The translations under genes were made by a program, and so were the position numbers. From Gemmatimonadota bacterium (GTDB lineage Bacteria > Gemmatimonadota > Gemmatimonadetes > Gemmatimonadales > GWC2-71-9), in the NCBI GenBank assembly GCA_003221985.1, contig QHUQ01000032.1, positions 1 to 16,807 of the forward strand: a DNA stretch of 16,807 nucleotides, written 5' to 3'. Shown in pieces: positions 1-6,578 of the stretch. The notes below the pieces were generated by a model. That model worked only from the letters and a program-made list of their open reading frames with translations, had not been told where the DNA came from and searched no databases. How positions within the stretch are numbered: position 1 is the stretch's first letter; each line of letters starts with the position of its first letter.

Positions 1-227
1 GTGCCGGGTTCGGTGACCAGGGCGATGCCGGTCTGATTGGCCTGCGTGCCGGATGGAAAGAACAGCGCGTCTTCGGTGCCGAGCAGCCCGGCGATGCGCT
101 CCTCGAGGCGGCGCGTGGTGGGGTCGCCGTCGAGGACGTCGTCGCCGACCTCGGCGTCCGCCATGGCGCGTCGCATCGCGGCCGACGGTTTGGTGACGGT
201 GTCGGAGCGCAGGTCGATGACGTTCAT
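1..227 (-). CDS. ltaE: Threonine aldolase / beta-eliminating lyase, N-terminal part
   Basis: This is the first 75 or so residues of a PLP-dependent low-specificity L-threonine aldolase, which cleaves threonine or allo-threonine to glycine and acetaldehyde; the rest lies beyond the left edge. Translating the minus strand from the ATG at 227 gives a start with [12 protein letters not shown], then [14 protein letters not shown], then [18 protein letters not shown]. These are the classic N-terminal signatures of the family (substrate and PLP-phosphate binding region). The catalytic lysine would be downstream and cannot be seen. The ATG overlaps the stop codon of the preceding yihY gene by four bases (ATGA), and no strong ribosome binding site is visible, so translation is probably coupled. 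It is the last visible gene of the operon that starts with pyruvate kinase. The family call is secure; substrate preference cannot be read from this fragment. Confidence 0.88.
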   Translation of the reverse strand, partial: MNVIDLRSDTVTKPSAAMRRAMADAEVGDDVLDGDPTTRRLEERIAGLLGTEDALFFPSGTQANQTGIALVTEPG

Positions 228-1060
228 CCGAGGCGCACGCGTTGCAGGCGCCGCATGCGCATCAGATCGTACGTCTCCGCCACCTCGCCGCCCAGCAGGA
301 ACATGTAGGCCGTGTAGTAGATCCAGAGAATGAACAGCAGGAAGCCGATCAGGTTGGCGTCCGACGCCACGCGGTCGAACGTCACGAACCGCGCCACGTA
401 CAGCGCATAGAGGCGCTTTGCGATCTCGAAGGCCACGGCGCAAAACAGCGACGCGACCACGCTCGTGCGCCAGTAGATGCGGCGGCTCGGCAGGAACTTG
501 AAGATCACGAAGAACAGCAGCGTGCTGAGCACGAGCGACAGCAGTTGGGAGAAGAAGCCCGGGGTCGAGGACGCGAACGCGTTGGCCAGGAACAGCGTCC
601 CCGAGACGAAGACCATGGCGAGATCGATGAGCTTGGCGATGGGCCAGGGCCGGTTCTCCTCCGTGTCGAACACCTCGTTCAGGGCCGCCCGCAGTCCTCC
701 GAACATACGGGTCGAGAACCAGAGGAACAGGGGCGCCGCCAGGACGGTGATGTGCCCGCGGCGCGCCACCAGGTCGGCCAGCCCGCGCTCGATGAACCCG
801 AACGTGCCGGTCTCTCCCCCGCTCGACTCGGGGAGAAACCGCTCCAGCAGCTCATGGACGTTCAGCTGGTGGATGGCGAGCTGGTATTGCACGAGATAAC
901 CGACGACCGCGAGGACGAGCCCGACGAACGGAATGGCGGTGAGCAGGATGTCGAAAGAGAGGGCGCCGGCGAGAAAGGGGATGTTGTCTTCGTACGCGGC
1001 CTCGAGCGTCCGCCGGACGACGCCGGTGACCGTGCGATGCCAGCCGCCCTCACCATTCAC
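224..1060 (-). CDS. yihY: YihY/BrkB family inner-membrane protein
   Basis: A 278-residue integral membrane protein of the YihY/virulence factor BrkB family, once misnamed ribonuclease BN; the molecular function of the family is not settled. Six hydrophobic segments can be seen, at roughly residues 35-58, 104-118, 145-165, 170-190, 200-220 and 237-258. Family-like stretches include [12 protein letters not shown] near the N-terminus, [10 protein letters not shown] before the fifth segment, and [19 protein letters not shown] at the last segment. The C-terminal tail is basic and probably cytoplasmic. The start is a GTG at 1060 that overlaps the stop of the YtxH-like gene (GTGA); an AGGAGG lies 13 bases upstream, rather far, so coupling to the upstream gene probably helps initiation. 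The stop overlaps the start of the threonine aldolase gene by four bases. Confidence 0.88.
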   Translation of the reverse strand: MNGEGGWHRTVTGVVRRTLEAAYEDNIPFLAGALSFDILLTAIPFVGLVLAVVGYLVQYQLAIHQLNVHELLERFLPESSGGETGTFGFIERGLADLVARRGHITVLAAPLFLWFSTRMFGGLRAALNEVFDTEENRPWPIAKLIDLAMVFVSGTLFLANAFASSTPGFFSQLLSLVLSTLLFFVIFKFLPSRRIYWRTSVVASLFCAVAFEIAKRLYALYVARFVTFDRVASDANLIGFLLFILWIYYTAYMFLLGGEVAETYDLMRMRRLQRVRLG

Positions 1061-1425
1061 GCGAGGGGCTCGTCCTCCTCCTCAGACGCGGGGGCGGGGG
1101 GGGCGGGGGGCACAGGAGGCCGTGATGCGCGGGCGCGGCGGCGGCGGGCCGCCTCGAGCCGGCGGCGCAGCTGCTCGCGCGTGGTGATCTCCGGTTCTTC
1201 TTCTTCCTCCTCGTCCGACGTCTCGGCCTCTTCCTCTGCTTCCTCCAACAGCCCGCGCACCTCATCGACTTTCTCTTCGGCCAGCTCCTTGAGATTGCGC
1301 AGTCCCTTTGTCACCTTGCGGCGCGTGTTTTCACCCCCTTCGGTGGGCGCGAACACGAATCCCGCCACCGCGCCGAGCACGATCCCGAACAGGAACGCGC
1401 CGAATCCTCCACTGCGCTCGGTCAT
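1057..1425 (-). CDS. YtxH-like small membrane protein with acidic tail
   Basis: A 122-residue protein with one N-terminal transmembrane segment (about residues 8-26, glycine and phenylalanine rich, ending FVFAPTEGGENTRRKV). The APxxG-x-x-TRRK pattern directly after the membrane helix is typical of YtxH-domain proteins, which are small membrane-anchored proteins of poorly known, often stress-related, function. The remainder is a charged helix (LRNLKELAEEKVDEVRGLL), an acidic run of glutamates near residues 70-78, an arginine-rich helix, a proline/alanine stretch (PPVPPAPPAPA) and another acidic end. The ATG at 1425 overlaps the stop of the aldolase-like gene by four bases and has GGAGG upstream; its own stop overlaps the GTG of yihY. 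The proline stretch is encoded by a nearly pure C run on the coding strand. Confidence 0.75.
   Translation of the reverse strand: MTERSGGFGAFLFGIVLGAVAGFVFAPTEGGENTRRKVTKGLRNLKELAEEKVDEVRGLLEEAEEEAETSDEEEEEEPEITTREQLRRRLEAARRRRARASRPPVPPAPPAPASEEEDEPLA
1090..1110 (+). other. G-tract cluster with quadruplex potential
   Basis: Runs of 5, 8 and 6 G, each separated by a single C, lie on the plus strand inside the YtxH-like gene, opposite the codons for its proline/alanine stretch. The 8-G run can supply two G-triplets, so four triplets are available for an intramolecular quadruplex on the template strand. It may simply result from proline codons in GC-rich DNA; no function is claimed. Confidence 0.4.
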
Positions 1426-2753
1426 TCGCCCGCCTCCGCGTCATCCGGTGCCGATACCAGCGCGGCCCGCGGCGCAGCGTGGGACACGAGCTTCGGTTTG
1501 ACGTAGCGGTCGGTCGCCGCGCGCGTGCCTGTGACGCGCAGTTGCTCGAACAGGAAGGCGAACGTCTTCTCGAGGTCCGTGCCGATCGCCGCCCGCACGT
1601 CCGCGGGCAGGTCCCAGAAGCGCCGCTTGAACGGCCCGATCGCTTTCTTGCGGCTCTTATAGATGAACTGCTCCTCGGTGTCGCCCTTCTTCCACTCGTC
1701 CTTCGCTTCGCGCTTGACCCACTCGTTCACTTCCCGGCGCAGGTCCTTGGGCAGCGCGGGATGATCCATGACGATCGTCTGGAAGTTCGTCGCCAGGTGG
1801 ATCTCGACCGCCTCGCATTCGGGGAATCTCGAGAACGCCTCCGGCGGCAGCGTCGACGCGCCGTGCTGCACCGCGCCGCCGAGCCCGTACTTCGTGCGCG
1901 CGGCCTGCGACAGCGCCCGCAACGCGTCGAGGTCGAGCTGCACTTTCGCGATCGACCCGTCGGGCAATACGACGCCGCCGTGGCTCGTGCCGGTCTGCAC
2001 CGAGATCTTGGAAATGCCTGCGTACTTCCCGAGACGCTGGAGCGTGCGGTTGTAGCCCTCCATGAACGCGTCCAGCTCGTGCACGTCGCTGTTCTTGCCG
2101 CCGACTTCGCCGATCTCGGCACCGACGGAGACGGTCACGTCGTCCGGCTCACGGTCGCGAATGAATTGCGTCAGCTCGGCGGCGCGCTCGTAGTTGGTGC
2201 GCTGCTGCTCGTCGAGGTTGGGCTTGGAGAGGTCGACCAGCGTCGAGGTGTCGACGTCGATGTTGTAGAAGCCGGCATGCAGCTCTTCCTCGATCAATGC
2301 CTTGAGCGCCTGCAGCTCGGCAGCGGGGTCGGCGGCGTATTTCTTCGCGTTGACCTGGACGTGATCACCCTGAATGAACAGCGGCCCGGTAAACCCCTCG
2401 CGCAGCGCGGCGGCCGTCATCACGGCGACGTATTCGGCGGGCCGCTGGTCGGTGTAGGCGATCTCGCTGCGGGCGATCTCGCAGATGATTGCGCCGGCGT
2501 CGAGCTTCTTGGCCGCGCGGAAGATGGCGCGCGCCGCGTCGTACGAGAGAATCCGCACGTTCATCGCCGGCGTCGTGAACGGCGGCACCTCGCCGCGGCC
2601 CCGCGCCAGGTACAGCTCGTGGATCGATGCGGGCCGCACGCCGGCCTTCTGCCCCATCTCCCAAATCATCCAGCGCGCGTGCGCCTTCTCGTCCTCGGTC
2701 CCGAACACAGCCTGACGCACCAGGGCGTCAATGTTGGCGCTTTCCTTGAGCAT
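1422..2753 (-). CDS. Class II fructose-bisphosphate aldolase-like protein
   Basis: A 443-residue TIM-barrel protein resembling zinc-dependent class II aldolases, which split fructose-1,6-bisphosphate into dihydroxyacetone phosphate and glyceraldehyde-3-phosphate. Likely metal ligands and catalytic acids are present in the expected order: QGDH (Asp130, His131), IDVDTS near 165-170, GAEIGEVGG (Glu213), GTSHGG (His258) and VQHGAS (His297). The segment equivalent to the usual NIDTD signature reads HLATNF (319-324), so the normal Asn and first Asp are replaced by His and Ala. The protein is also longer than typical enzymes of the class, with a 60-residue N-terminal extension and an extended C-terminus. 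The ATG at 2753 has AGGAGG ten bases upstream. It lies 27 bases behind the MBL hydrolase gene and overlaps the YtxH-like gene by four bases. Proximity to pyruvate kinase fits a glycolytic role, but substrate is uncertain. Confidence 0.8.
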   Translation of the reverse strand: MLKESANIDALVRQAVFGTEDEKAHARWMIWEMGQKAGVRPASIHELYLARGRGEVPPFTTPAMNVRILSYDAARAIFRAAKKLDAGAIICEIARSEIAYTDQRPAEYVAVMTAAALREGFTGPLFIQGDHVQVNAKKYAADPAAELQALKALIEEELHAGFYNIDVDTSTLVDLSKPNLDEQQRTNYERAAELTQFIRDREPDDVTVSVGAEIGEVGGKNSDVHELDAFMEGYNRTLQRLGKYAGISKISVQTGTSHGGVVLPDGSIAKVQLDLDALRALSQAARTKYGLGGAVQHGASTLPPEAFSRFPECEAVEIHLATNFQTIVMDHPALPKDLRREVNEWVKREAKDEWKKGDTEEQFIYKSRKKAIGPFKRRFWDLPADVRAAIGTDLEKTFAFLFEQLRVTGTRAATDRYVKPKLVSHAAPRAALVSAPDDAEAGE

Positions 2754-2780
2754 GGGCGAACCGCCTCCTCGCGGCGGAAT

Positions 2781-3563
2781 TTATGCCCCGTCTACGTCGA
2801 TAACCAGCCCGTCGTACGCGGGCGCGATCCCGCGAGGCAGCTGCGCGGCGAGTGCCGCATGCGTGAATTCGTGCGTGAGATGCGTGAAGAACGTGCGCCG
2901 GGCGCCCACACGCTGTGCCGCCTCCACCGCTTCCGGAATCGACAAGTGCAGGGGATGGGGACGGGAGAGCAACGCATTCAGTACGAGAACGTCCAGACCC
3001 TTCAGAGCGTCTATTACACTGTCCGGAATCACCTTTACATCGGTGAGGTATGCCACTCCACCGACACGGTATCCAAAGACCACCTGCTCGCCATGTGGCA
3101 GTGGCAACGCGAGCACCGGGACGCCGGCGACCGCCGTGGTGACGCCGGGCTCGAGCACATGCGCTGCGAGCTCCGGCTTGCTCGTCATGGCGTGGACGAC
3201 GATCGCGGGATCGAAGATGTACGGGAACCTGGCGACCAGCTCGGTCATCGTGGCACGCGAGCCGTACGCCGGCAACATTCCGCCGTGACGCACCGAGAGC
3301 GCGCGCAGGTCGTCGATGCCGTGCACATGGTCGGCATGGGCGTGCGTGAACAGGATCGCATCGACGTGGTCGACCGCCGCGGCGACGAGCTGCAGCCGCA
3401 GCTCAGGCGGCGTGTCGATCAGGAGTCGTTTGCCGTGTGTCTCGATGAGTGCGCCGCTGCGCGTGCGCTTGTCGCGCGGGTCAGCGGATGTACAGGTGGG
3501 ACAGCGACAGCCGATCTGCGGCACGCCGAACGACGTGCCGGTGCCGAGCAAGGTCAGTCGCAC
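2781..3563 (-). CDS. PhnP-like metallo-beta-lactamase-fold hydrolase
   Basis: A 260-residue MBL-fold metal-dependent hydrolase, closest in pattern to PhnP-type cyclic phosphodiesterases. From the GTG at 3563 it starts MRLTLLGTGTSFGVPQIGC. The Cys cluster at residues 19, 21 and 24 (GCRCPTC) matches the extra structural zinc site of PhnP. The catalytic motif THAHADH gives His74, His76, Asp78 and His79; later ligands are suggested by LPHG, YLTDVK and FFTHLTHEF. The open frame extends to 3620, but the extra 19 residues lie over the end of pyruvate kinase and do not look conserved. The GTG at 3563 sits one base past the pyruvate kinase stop, with GAGG nine bases upstream inside that gene, so I chose it. 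No other phn genes are nearby, so phosphonate breakdown is not implied; a cyclic or strained phosphodiester substrate is possible. Confidence 0.82.
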   Translation of the reverse strand: MRLTLLGTGTSFGVPQIGCRCPTCTSADPRDKRTRSGALIETHGKRLLIDTPPELRLQLVAAAVDHVDAILFTHAHADHVHGIDDLRALSVRHGGMLPAYGSRATMTELVARFPYIFDPAIVVHAMTSKPELAAHVLEPGVTTAVAGVPVLALPLPHGEQVVFGYRVGGVAYLTDVKVIPDSVIDALKGLDVLVLNALLSRPHPLHLSIPEAVEAAQRVGARRTFFTHLTHEFTHAALAAQLPRGIAPAYDGLVIDVDGA

Positions 3564-3564
3564 G

Positions 3565-4989
3565 TCACACGACCTCGACCTTGATGAGGTTCGTGCTGCC
3601 CGACACGTCCCAGGGGACACCGGCGGTCATGACGATGCAGTCGCCGGACTGCGCGTATTGCCGCTTGAGAATCAGATCGCGCACCACGGTCAGCATCGCG
3701 TCGTAGCCGGGGACGCGGTCTACGAGGACGGGAATGACGCCCCACACCAGGGCAAGCTGGCGGTACGTGGCGGACTCGGTCGTGACCGCCAGAATCGGCA
3801 CGGGCGGGCGCAGCGCGGCGACTTTCCGGGCGGTGAAGCCGCCCTTGGTGAGCGTCACGATCAGCGGCGTCTTGAGCATGCGCGCCACCGCGAACGTGCC
3901 CCACGCAATCGCGTCTTCGGTGTGCACGCTTTCGCTCTCCCTGCGCCGCTCTTCCCGATGGCGCAGCGGATGGCGCTCCATTTCGCGGATGATCCGGTCC
4001 ATCGCGCGCACGGCCTCCACGGGATACTGCCCCACCGCGGTTTCCGCCGACAACATCACGGCGTCGGTGCCGTCGAGGATCGCATTGGCGACGTCCGAGG
4101 CCTCGGCGCGGGTCGGCCGAGGCGCATGCACCATCGACTCGAGCATCTGCGTCGCCGTGATCACCGGCTTGCCCTGATGGTTCGCTTCGGTAATCAGCCG
4201 CTTCTGCACCAGCGGCACCTGCTCGAACGGCAGCTCGACACCGAGATCGCCGCGCGCGACCATCACGGCGTCCGAGACGGCCACGATCTTGTCGAGATTG
4301 TCGAGCGCGGTCGCCTTCTCGATCTTGGCGACCAGCTTGGTCGCGCCGGGGACGAGCTTGCGCAGCTCTTCGATGTCCGCCGGCCGTCGTACAAACGACA
4401 GCGCGAGGTAGTCCACTCCGATCTTCACCGCATCCTGAACGTCCTCGCGATCCTTCTCGGTGAGCGCCGGCGCGGACACCTGCACGCCCGGGAGGTTCAT
4501 CCCCTTGTGGGCCGTCAGCGTGCCCCCATCGATCACGCGGCCGCGCACGCGCGGGGGCTCCACGGCCGTCACTTCGACCGATAGCAACCCGTCGTTCAGC
4601 AGAATGCGCGACCCCATCCGCGCGTCGTTGGCGAGACGGTCGTATGTCGTCGGCAGCTCATCCCCCCGCGCCTCGTCCTCGGGAGCAAAGACCAGCTCCT
4701 GTCCCGGTCGCAGCTCGCGGGGCGCGGCGAGATCACCCACGCGGATGCGGGGACCCTGGAGATCGAGCAGGACGGCGATGGGCATCCCCGCCTTGTCGGC
4801 GACCTTTCGAGCTGCGGCGATCCACCTGGCACGCGTCTCCGCTGTGCCGTGAGACGCGTTGATGCGCACGACATTGGCACCGGCCTGGAGCAGGGCCCTG
4901 ATCGTGGACTCAGTGCCGGTGGCCGGTCCGAGGGTGGCGACGATCTTCGTGCGCCGGATCTGGGGGACGTCGTTCGAGCGGTTATCCAC
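3565..4989 (-). CDS. pyk: Pyruvate kinase
   Basis: Pyruvate kinase, 474 residues, a normal length, converting phosphoenolpyruvate and ADP to pyruvate and ATP in the last step of glycolysis. Visible motifs: RTKIVATLGPA (13-23); VRINASHG (41-48, where most enzymes have NFSHG, so Phe is Ala); LLDLQGPRIR (74-83); the active-site helix KLVAKIEKA with Lys222; VARGDLGVELP (244-254); and TATQMLESM followed by RPTRAEASDVANAILDGTDAVMLSAETA. The C-terminal domain ends with the usual GSTNLIKVEVV. The only plausible start is the GTG at 4989: upstream in frame there is no ATG, GTG or TTG before a stop codon. It has no Shine-Dalgarno sequence, and a DnaA-box-like 9-mer overlaps it. This is the first gene of a six-gene operon running to the left edge. 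Confidence 0.95.
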   Translation of the reverse strand: MDNRSNDVPQIRRTKIVATLGPATGTESTIRALLQAGANVVRINASHGTAETRARWIAAARKVADKAGMPIAVLLDLQGPRIRVGDLAAPRELRPGQELVFAPEDEARGDELPTTYDRLANDARMGSRILLNDGLLSVEVTAVEPPRVRGRVIDGGTLTAHKGMNLPGVQVSAPALTEKDREDVQDAVKIGVDYLALSFVRRPADIEELRKLVPGATKLVAKIEKATALDNLDKIVAVSDAVMVARGDLGVELPFEQVPLVQKRLITEANHQGKPVITATQMLESMVHAPRPTRAEASDVANAILDGTDAVMLSAETAVGQYPVEAVRAMDRIIREMERHPLRHREERRRESESVHTEDAIAWGTFAVARMLKTPLIVTLTKGGFTARKVAALRPPVPILAVTTESATYRQLALVWGVIPVLVDRVPGYDAMLTVVRDLILKRQYAQSGDCIVMTAGVPWDVSGSTNLIKVEVV

Positions 4990-5019
4990 AAATGCACGCG
5001 GGGTTGGAGATGTGGAAAA
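4982..5019. promoter_or_regulatory. Inverted pair of DnaA-box-like 9-mers
   Basis: TTATCCACA, identical to the bacterial consensus DnaA box, lies at 4982-4990 on the plus strand and overlaps the GTG start of pyruvate kinase. TTTTCCACA, one mismatch away, lies at 5011-5019 on the minus strand, so the two face each other across 20 bases. There is no dnaA, dnaN or gyrB gene in the window and only two boxes, so this is not good evidence for oriC. A single perfect box is expected by chance roughly once in eight windows of this size, so the case rests on the pair. Confidence 0.3.
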
Positions 5020-5055
5020 GTGGCCAGACTGGAACAGTGAATCTCGGCTGTTCGG

Positions 5056-5145
5056 GAAGCGACAGTACCTTCAGCTCCATCGCCTTGAATTGGTTGAATT
5101 CACTACGTCTAACGACAGCTGTTGAAGTGATACGTGAAGCGACAG
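5056..5145 (-). repeat. Three CTGTCG direct repeats in the pyk leader
   Basis: The 213 bases between marR and pyk hold three same-orientation copies of a short motif on the minus strand: CTGTCGCTTC at 5145-5136, CTGTCGTTAG at 5118-5109, and CTGTCGCTTC at 5065-5056. All three are followed by CG after one to three further bases, giving a consensus CTGTCGYTNNNCG. The two identical 10-mers are exactly 80 bases apart. Their position directly upstream of pyruvate kinase suggests regulator binding sites; which regulator is unknown. No convincing -35/-10 pair was found in this stretch. Confidence 0.4.
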
Positions 5146-5202
5146 CGGGCCGATGGCCGGCCGCCGACGGCTGTATAAACATTCGCACATTTGTATACGC
5201 GC

Positions 5203-5664
5203 TCAGCGGACAACCTCGAGCGATTTTTGTTCGAGCCGCGCCTTGAGCTCCTGCAGCACGTAGATGGCCCGCGCCATGGCGGACGCCGGCATCCCCTCGA
5301 TCGTCCGCGCCGCCAGGCGCCGCTCCAGCTGGCCGACTCGCAGCAGCACCTCCAGCCCGTGGCGTGTGAGGGTGACGCGTACGCCGCGGTCGTCGTCGGG
5401 ATCGGTCGTGGTCTCGACGAGGCCCTTCGCTTCGAGGCGCTGAATGAAGGTCGTGGCCGCGGCGCGCGAGACGCCGAGCTCACGGGCGACGTCGCTGGGC
5501 CGCGCGCCGTCCGCGCCACCCAGATCCACGGCGGACATGGCGGCGTGGGCTCGCTGTGACAGGCCGAAGCTCTTGTAGGCGCGATTGCCGGCCCGCTCGA
5601 TCGCCTGGTAGGCCGACGCGACCGCGTCCGTGAGCTGCAGGGCTAGCTCGGAGCGATCGGGCAT
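5203..5664 (-). CDS. MarR-family transcriptional regulator
   Basis: A 153-residue winged-helix regulator of the MarR family, normally a dimer that represses nearby genes and its own and is released by a small ligand or oxidation. The helix-turn-helix runs at about residues 55-81 (RPSDVARELGVSRAAATTFI, then RLEAKGLVET), followed by the wing DPDDDRGVRVTLT (88-100), the canonical D-x-R-x-x-x-x-x-LT of the family. Helices at both ends (about 5-30 and 103-150) would form the dimer interface. The ATG at 5664 is the only sensible start and has no Shine-Dalgarno sequence; a well-spaced promoter ends just upstream, so the mRNA leader is very short. Downstream, after 213 bases, lies pyruvate kinase on the same strand. 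The ligand and targets cannot be read from the sequence. Confidence 0.9.
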   Translation of the reverse strand: MPDRSELALQLTDAVASAYQAIERAGNRAYKSFGLSQRAHAAMSAVDLGGADGARPSDVARELGVSRAAATTFIQRLEAKGLVETTTDPDDDRGVRVTLTRHGLEVLLRVGQLERRLAARTIEGMPASAMARAIYVLQELKARLEQKSLEVVR

Positions 5665-5714
5665 GTAGTTAACATGTTGATAGTTAACATACTAAATACA
5701 TTTCAGTATCGCAA
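5665..5714 (-). promoter_or_regulatory. marR promoter with repeated GTTAAC operator
   Basis: On the minus strand, TTGCGA (5714-5709) and TATGTT (5691-5686) are separated by exactly 17 bases and form a plausible sigma-70 type promoter (4 of 6 matches in each box). Overlapping the -10 and running to the start codon are two direct copies of ATGTTAACTA (5690-5681 and 5675-5666) with a 15-base period. Each contains the palindrome GTTAAC, and AACATGTT, another palindrome, lies at 5671-5678. This layout fits autorepression by the MarR protein. The AT-rich patch stands out against the GC-rich surroundings. Confidence 0.6.
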
Positions 5715-5725
5715 GAGCGGGGTTT

Positions 5726-6109
5726 TCAGCAGGTTTCCGACCAGTCGACCTGCGATTCTTTCTTGCAGCGGACGCATTTCAGCCTGTCCGGTTTGCCGCT
5801 GAAATCCTGCCGCTCCTGGCAATGGGGACAGACACCGTACGTCGTCGTGACCTCCTCCCCTTCCCTGCTGCCGAGGGTGGGGCGGAGCACGCCGGTGCGC
5901 GTCACGATGCTCCACTGGTCCGGGGGCGTGTCGCGGACGGCGACATCGATGCGGCTGATCCGCACCGGTTTCTTGCGCACCTCGAGCACGACTTTCCCGT
6001 CGGTGGTTTCGTCGACGATCGGGTACCACGCGCCGCGACGCAGGATGTCGGCGACGTTATCCAGGCAGCGGGCCCATCCTTTGGGCCGTTCTGGCGTGGG
6101 GGGAACCAT
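5726..6109 (-). CDS. Hypothetical zinc-ribbon protein (paralog A)
   Basis: A 127-residue protein I cannot assign to a named family. It has two parts: an N-terminal region with GWAR (11-14) and LRRGAWYPIV (23-32) followed by short beta-strand-like segments (KVVLEVRKKPVRISRIDVAV) and PPDQWSIVTR, then a C-terminal zinc ribbon of the form C-x2-C-x14-C-x2-C (Cys94, 97, 112, 115), ending VDWSETC. It is clearly paralogous to the protein at 6666-7061: GWAR, LRRGAWYP, the PP-x-x-W-(S/T)-IV-R segment, Y-x-VCP-x-C-x-x-RQ, the zinc-ribbon spacing and the final W-x-E/D-x-x all correspond. No signal peptide or membrane segment is seen, so it should be cytoplasmic. The gene is divergent from the broken MOSC-like gene across 38 bases and lies 61 bases upstream of marR. 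Confidence 0.75.
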   Translation of the reverse strand: MVPPTPERPKGWARCLDNVADILRRGAWYPIVDETTDGKVVLEVRKKPVRISRIDVAVRDTPPDQWSIVTRTGVLRPTLGSREGEEVTTTYGVCPHCQERQDFSGKPDRLKCVRCKKESQVDWSETC

Positions 6110-6119
6110 AGGCGCGCTG

Positions 6120-6142
6120 AATGTAGCACACCCCGCTACATT
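6120..6142. promoter_or_regulatory. Palindrome in a divergent 38-base gap
   Basis: AATGTAGC (6120-6127) and its exact complement GCTACATT (6135-6142) flank a 7-base spacer in the gap between the divergent zinc-ribbon gene (start 6109) and the MOSC-like gene (start 6148). Read outward, each arm supplies TACATT, a 4-of-6 match to a -10 box, 5 bases before the plus-strand ATG and 10 bases before the minus-strand ATG. The element could be a pair of divergent promoters, an operator, or both. Confidence 0.45.
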
Positions 6143-6147
6143 GCGTT

Positions 6148-6578
6148 ATGCGCACGATCGGCACGATCACGCGGCTGCAAATCCAGCGCGGCTCACTCAA
6201 GCGGGGCGAGAAGCCCACGCGGGTCTACGATCCCACTCCTCTCCTCTCCGTCCCGGCGTTGAACGTCACTCCGGAGGGCGCGCTCGGTGCCAGCCCCGAC
6301 GGAGCAGACGCGTGGATCGTCGACGTGCACCATCGCGCCCATCCCTACACCAAGAACGAGGACGGGCGGCGCCCGACGGCAGCGAGCGAGTCCGGCTAAA
6401 AGTGCTGCAGGTGGCGCACCCGTGCCGGCCGTTTACGGGATGGGCACTGGGCAAACAGGTCGAGCCCGAGGAGCTGAAAAAGCATCTGCAGTTTTTGGAT
6501 GGTGGAATGCGCGGCTTCTATTGTGTGGGTGAAGGGACGGGGACGGTTGCACTTGGAGATCAAGTCGCGATCGTCTGA
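6148..6578 (+). pseudogene. MOSC-like protein, frame-broken and internally deleted
   Basis: The only plus-strand gene. The first frame (6148-6399, 83 codons) begins MRTIGTITRLQIQRGSLKRG, continues with YDPTPLL and WIVDVHHRAHPYTKN, then becomes unconvincing and stops at TAA 6397-6399. A second frame, shifted by -1, carries a good protein-like end: VRLKVLQVAHPCRPF, then LQFLDGGMRGFYCVGEG and TVALGDQVAIV, stopping at TGA 6576-6578. The PC-x-x-F, DGG-x-RG and GD-x-V pattern resembles the C-terminal half of MOSC (molybdenum cofactor sulfurase C-terminal) domains. The two pieces total about 143 codons, short for the family, and I see no counterpart of the central part. The likely break is near 6360-6385, where a frameshift and loss of roughly 60-80 codons would explain the pieces. 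No ribosome binding site precedes the ATG. The MOSC assignment is from memory of the pattern and is moderately sure. Confidence 0.55.

Noticed and set aside
242..3584. Very long plus-strand open frames (419 and 758 codons) opposite yihY, the aldolase-like gene and the MBL gene.
   Set aside because: They are antisense shadows of confidently identified minus-strand genes in GC-rich DNA; their products are Arg-, Gln- and His-rich and resemble no protein family.
4982..5080. A 32-codon frame (ATG 5080 to TAA 4982) that overlaps the pyk start by eight bases and could be a leader peptide.
   Set aside because: The AAGG before its ATG is only two bases away, third-position GC is lower than in the real genes, and the peptide has no recognisable attenuation feature.
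4982..5202. The AT-richer pyk leader as a chromosomal replication origin.
   Set aside because: There are only two DnaA-like boxes, no AT-rich unwinding region and no dnaA, dnaN or gyrB nearby.
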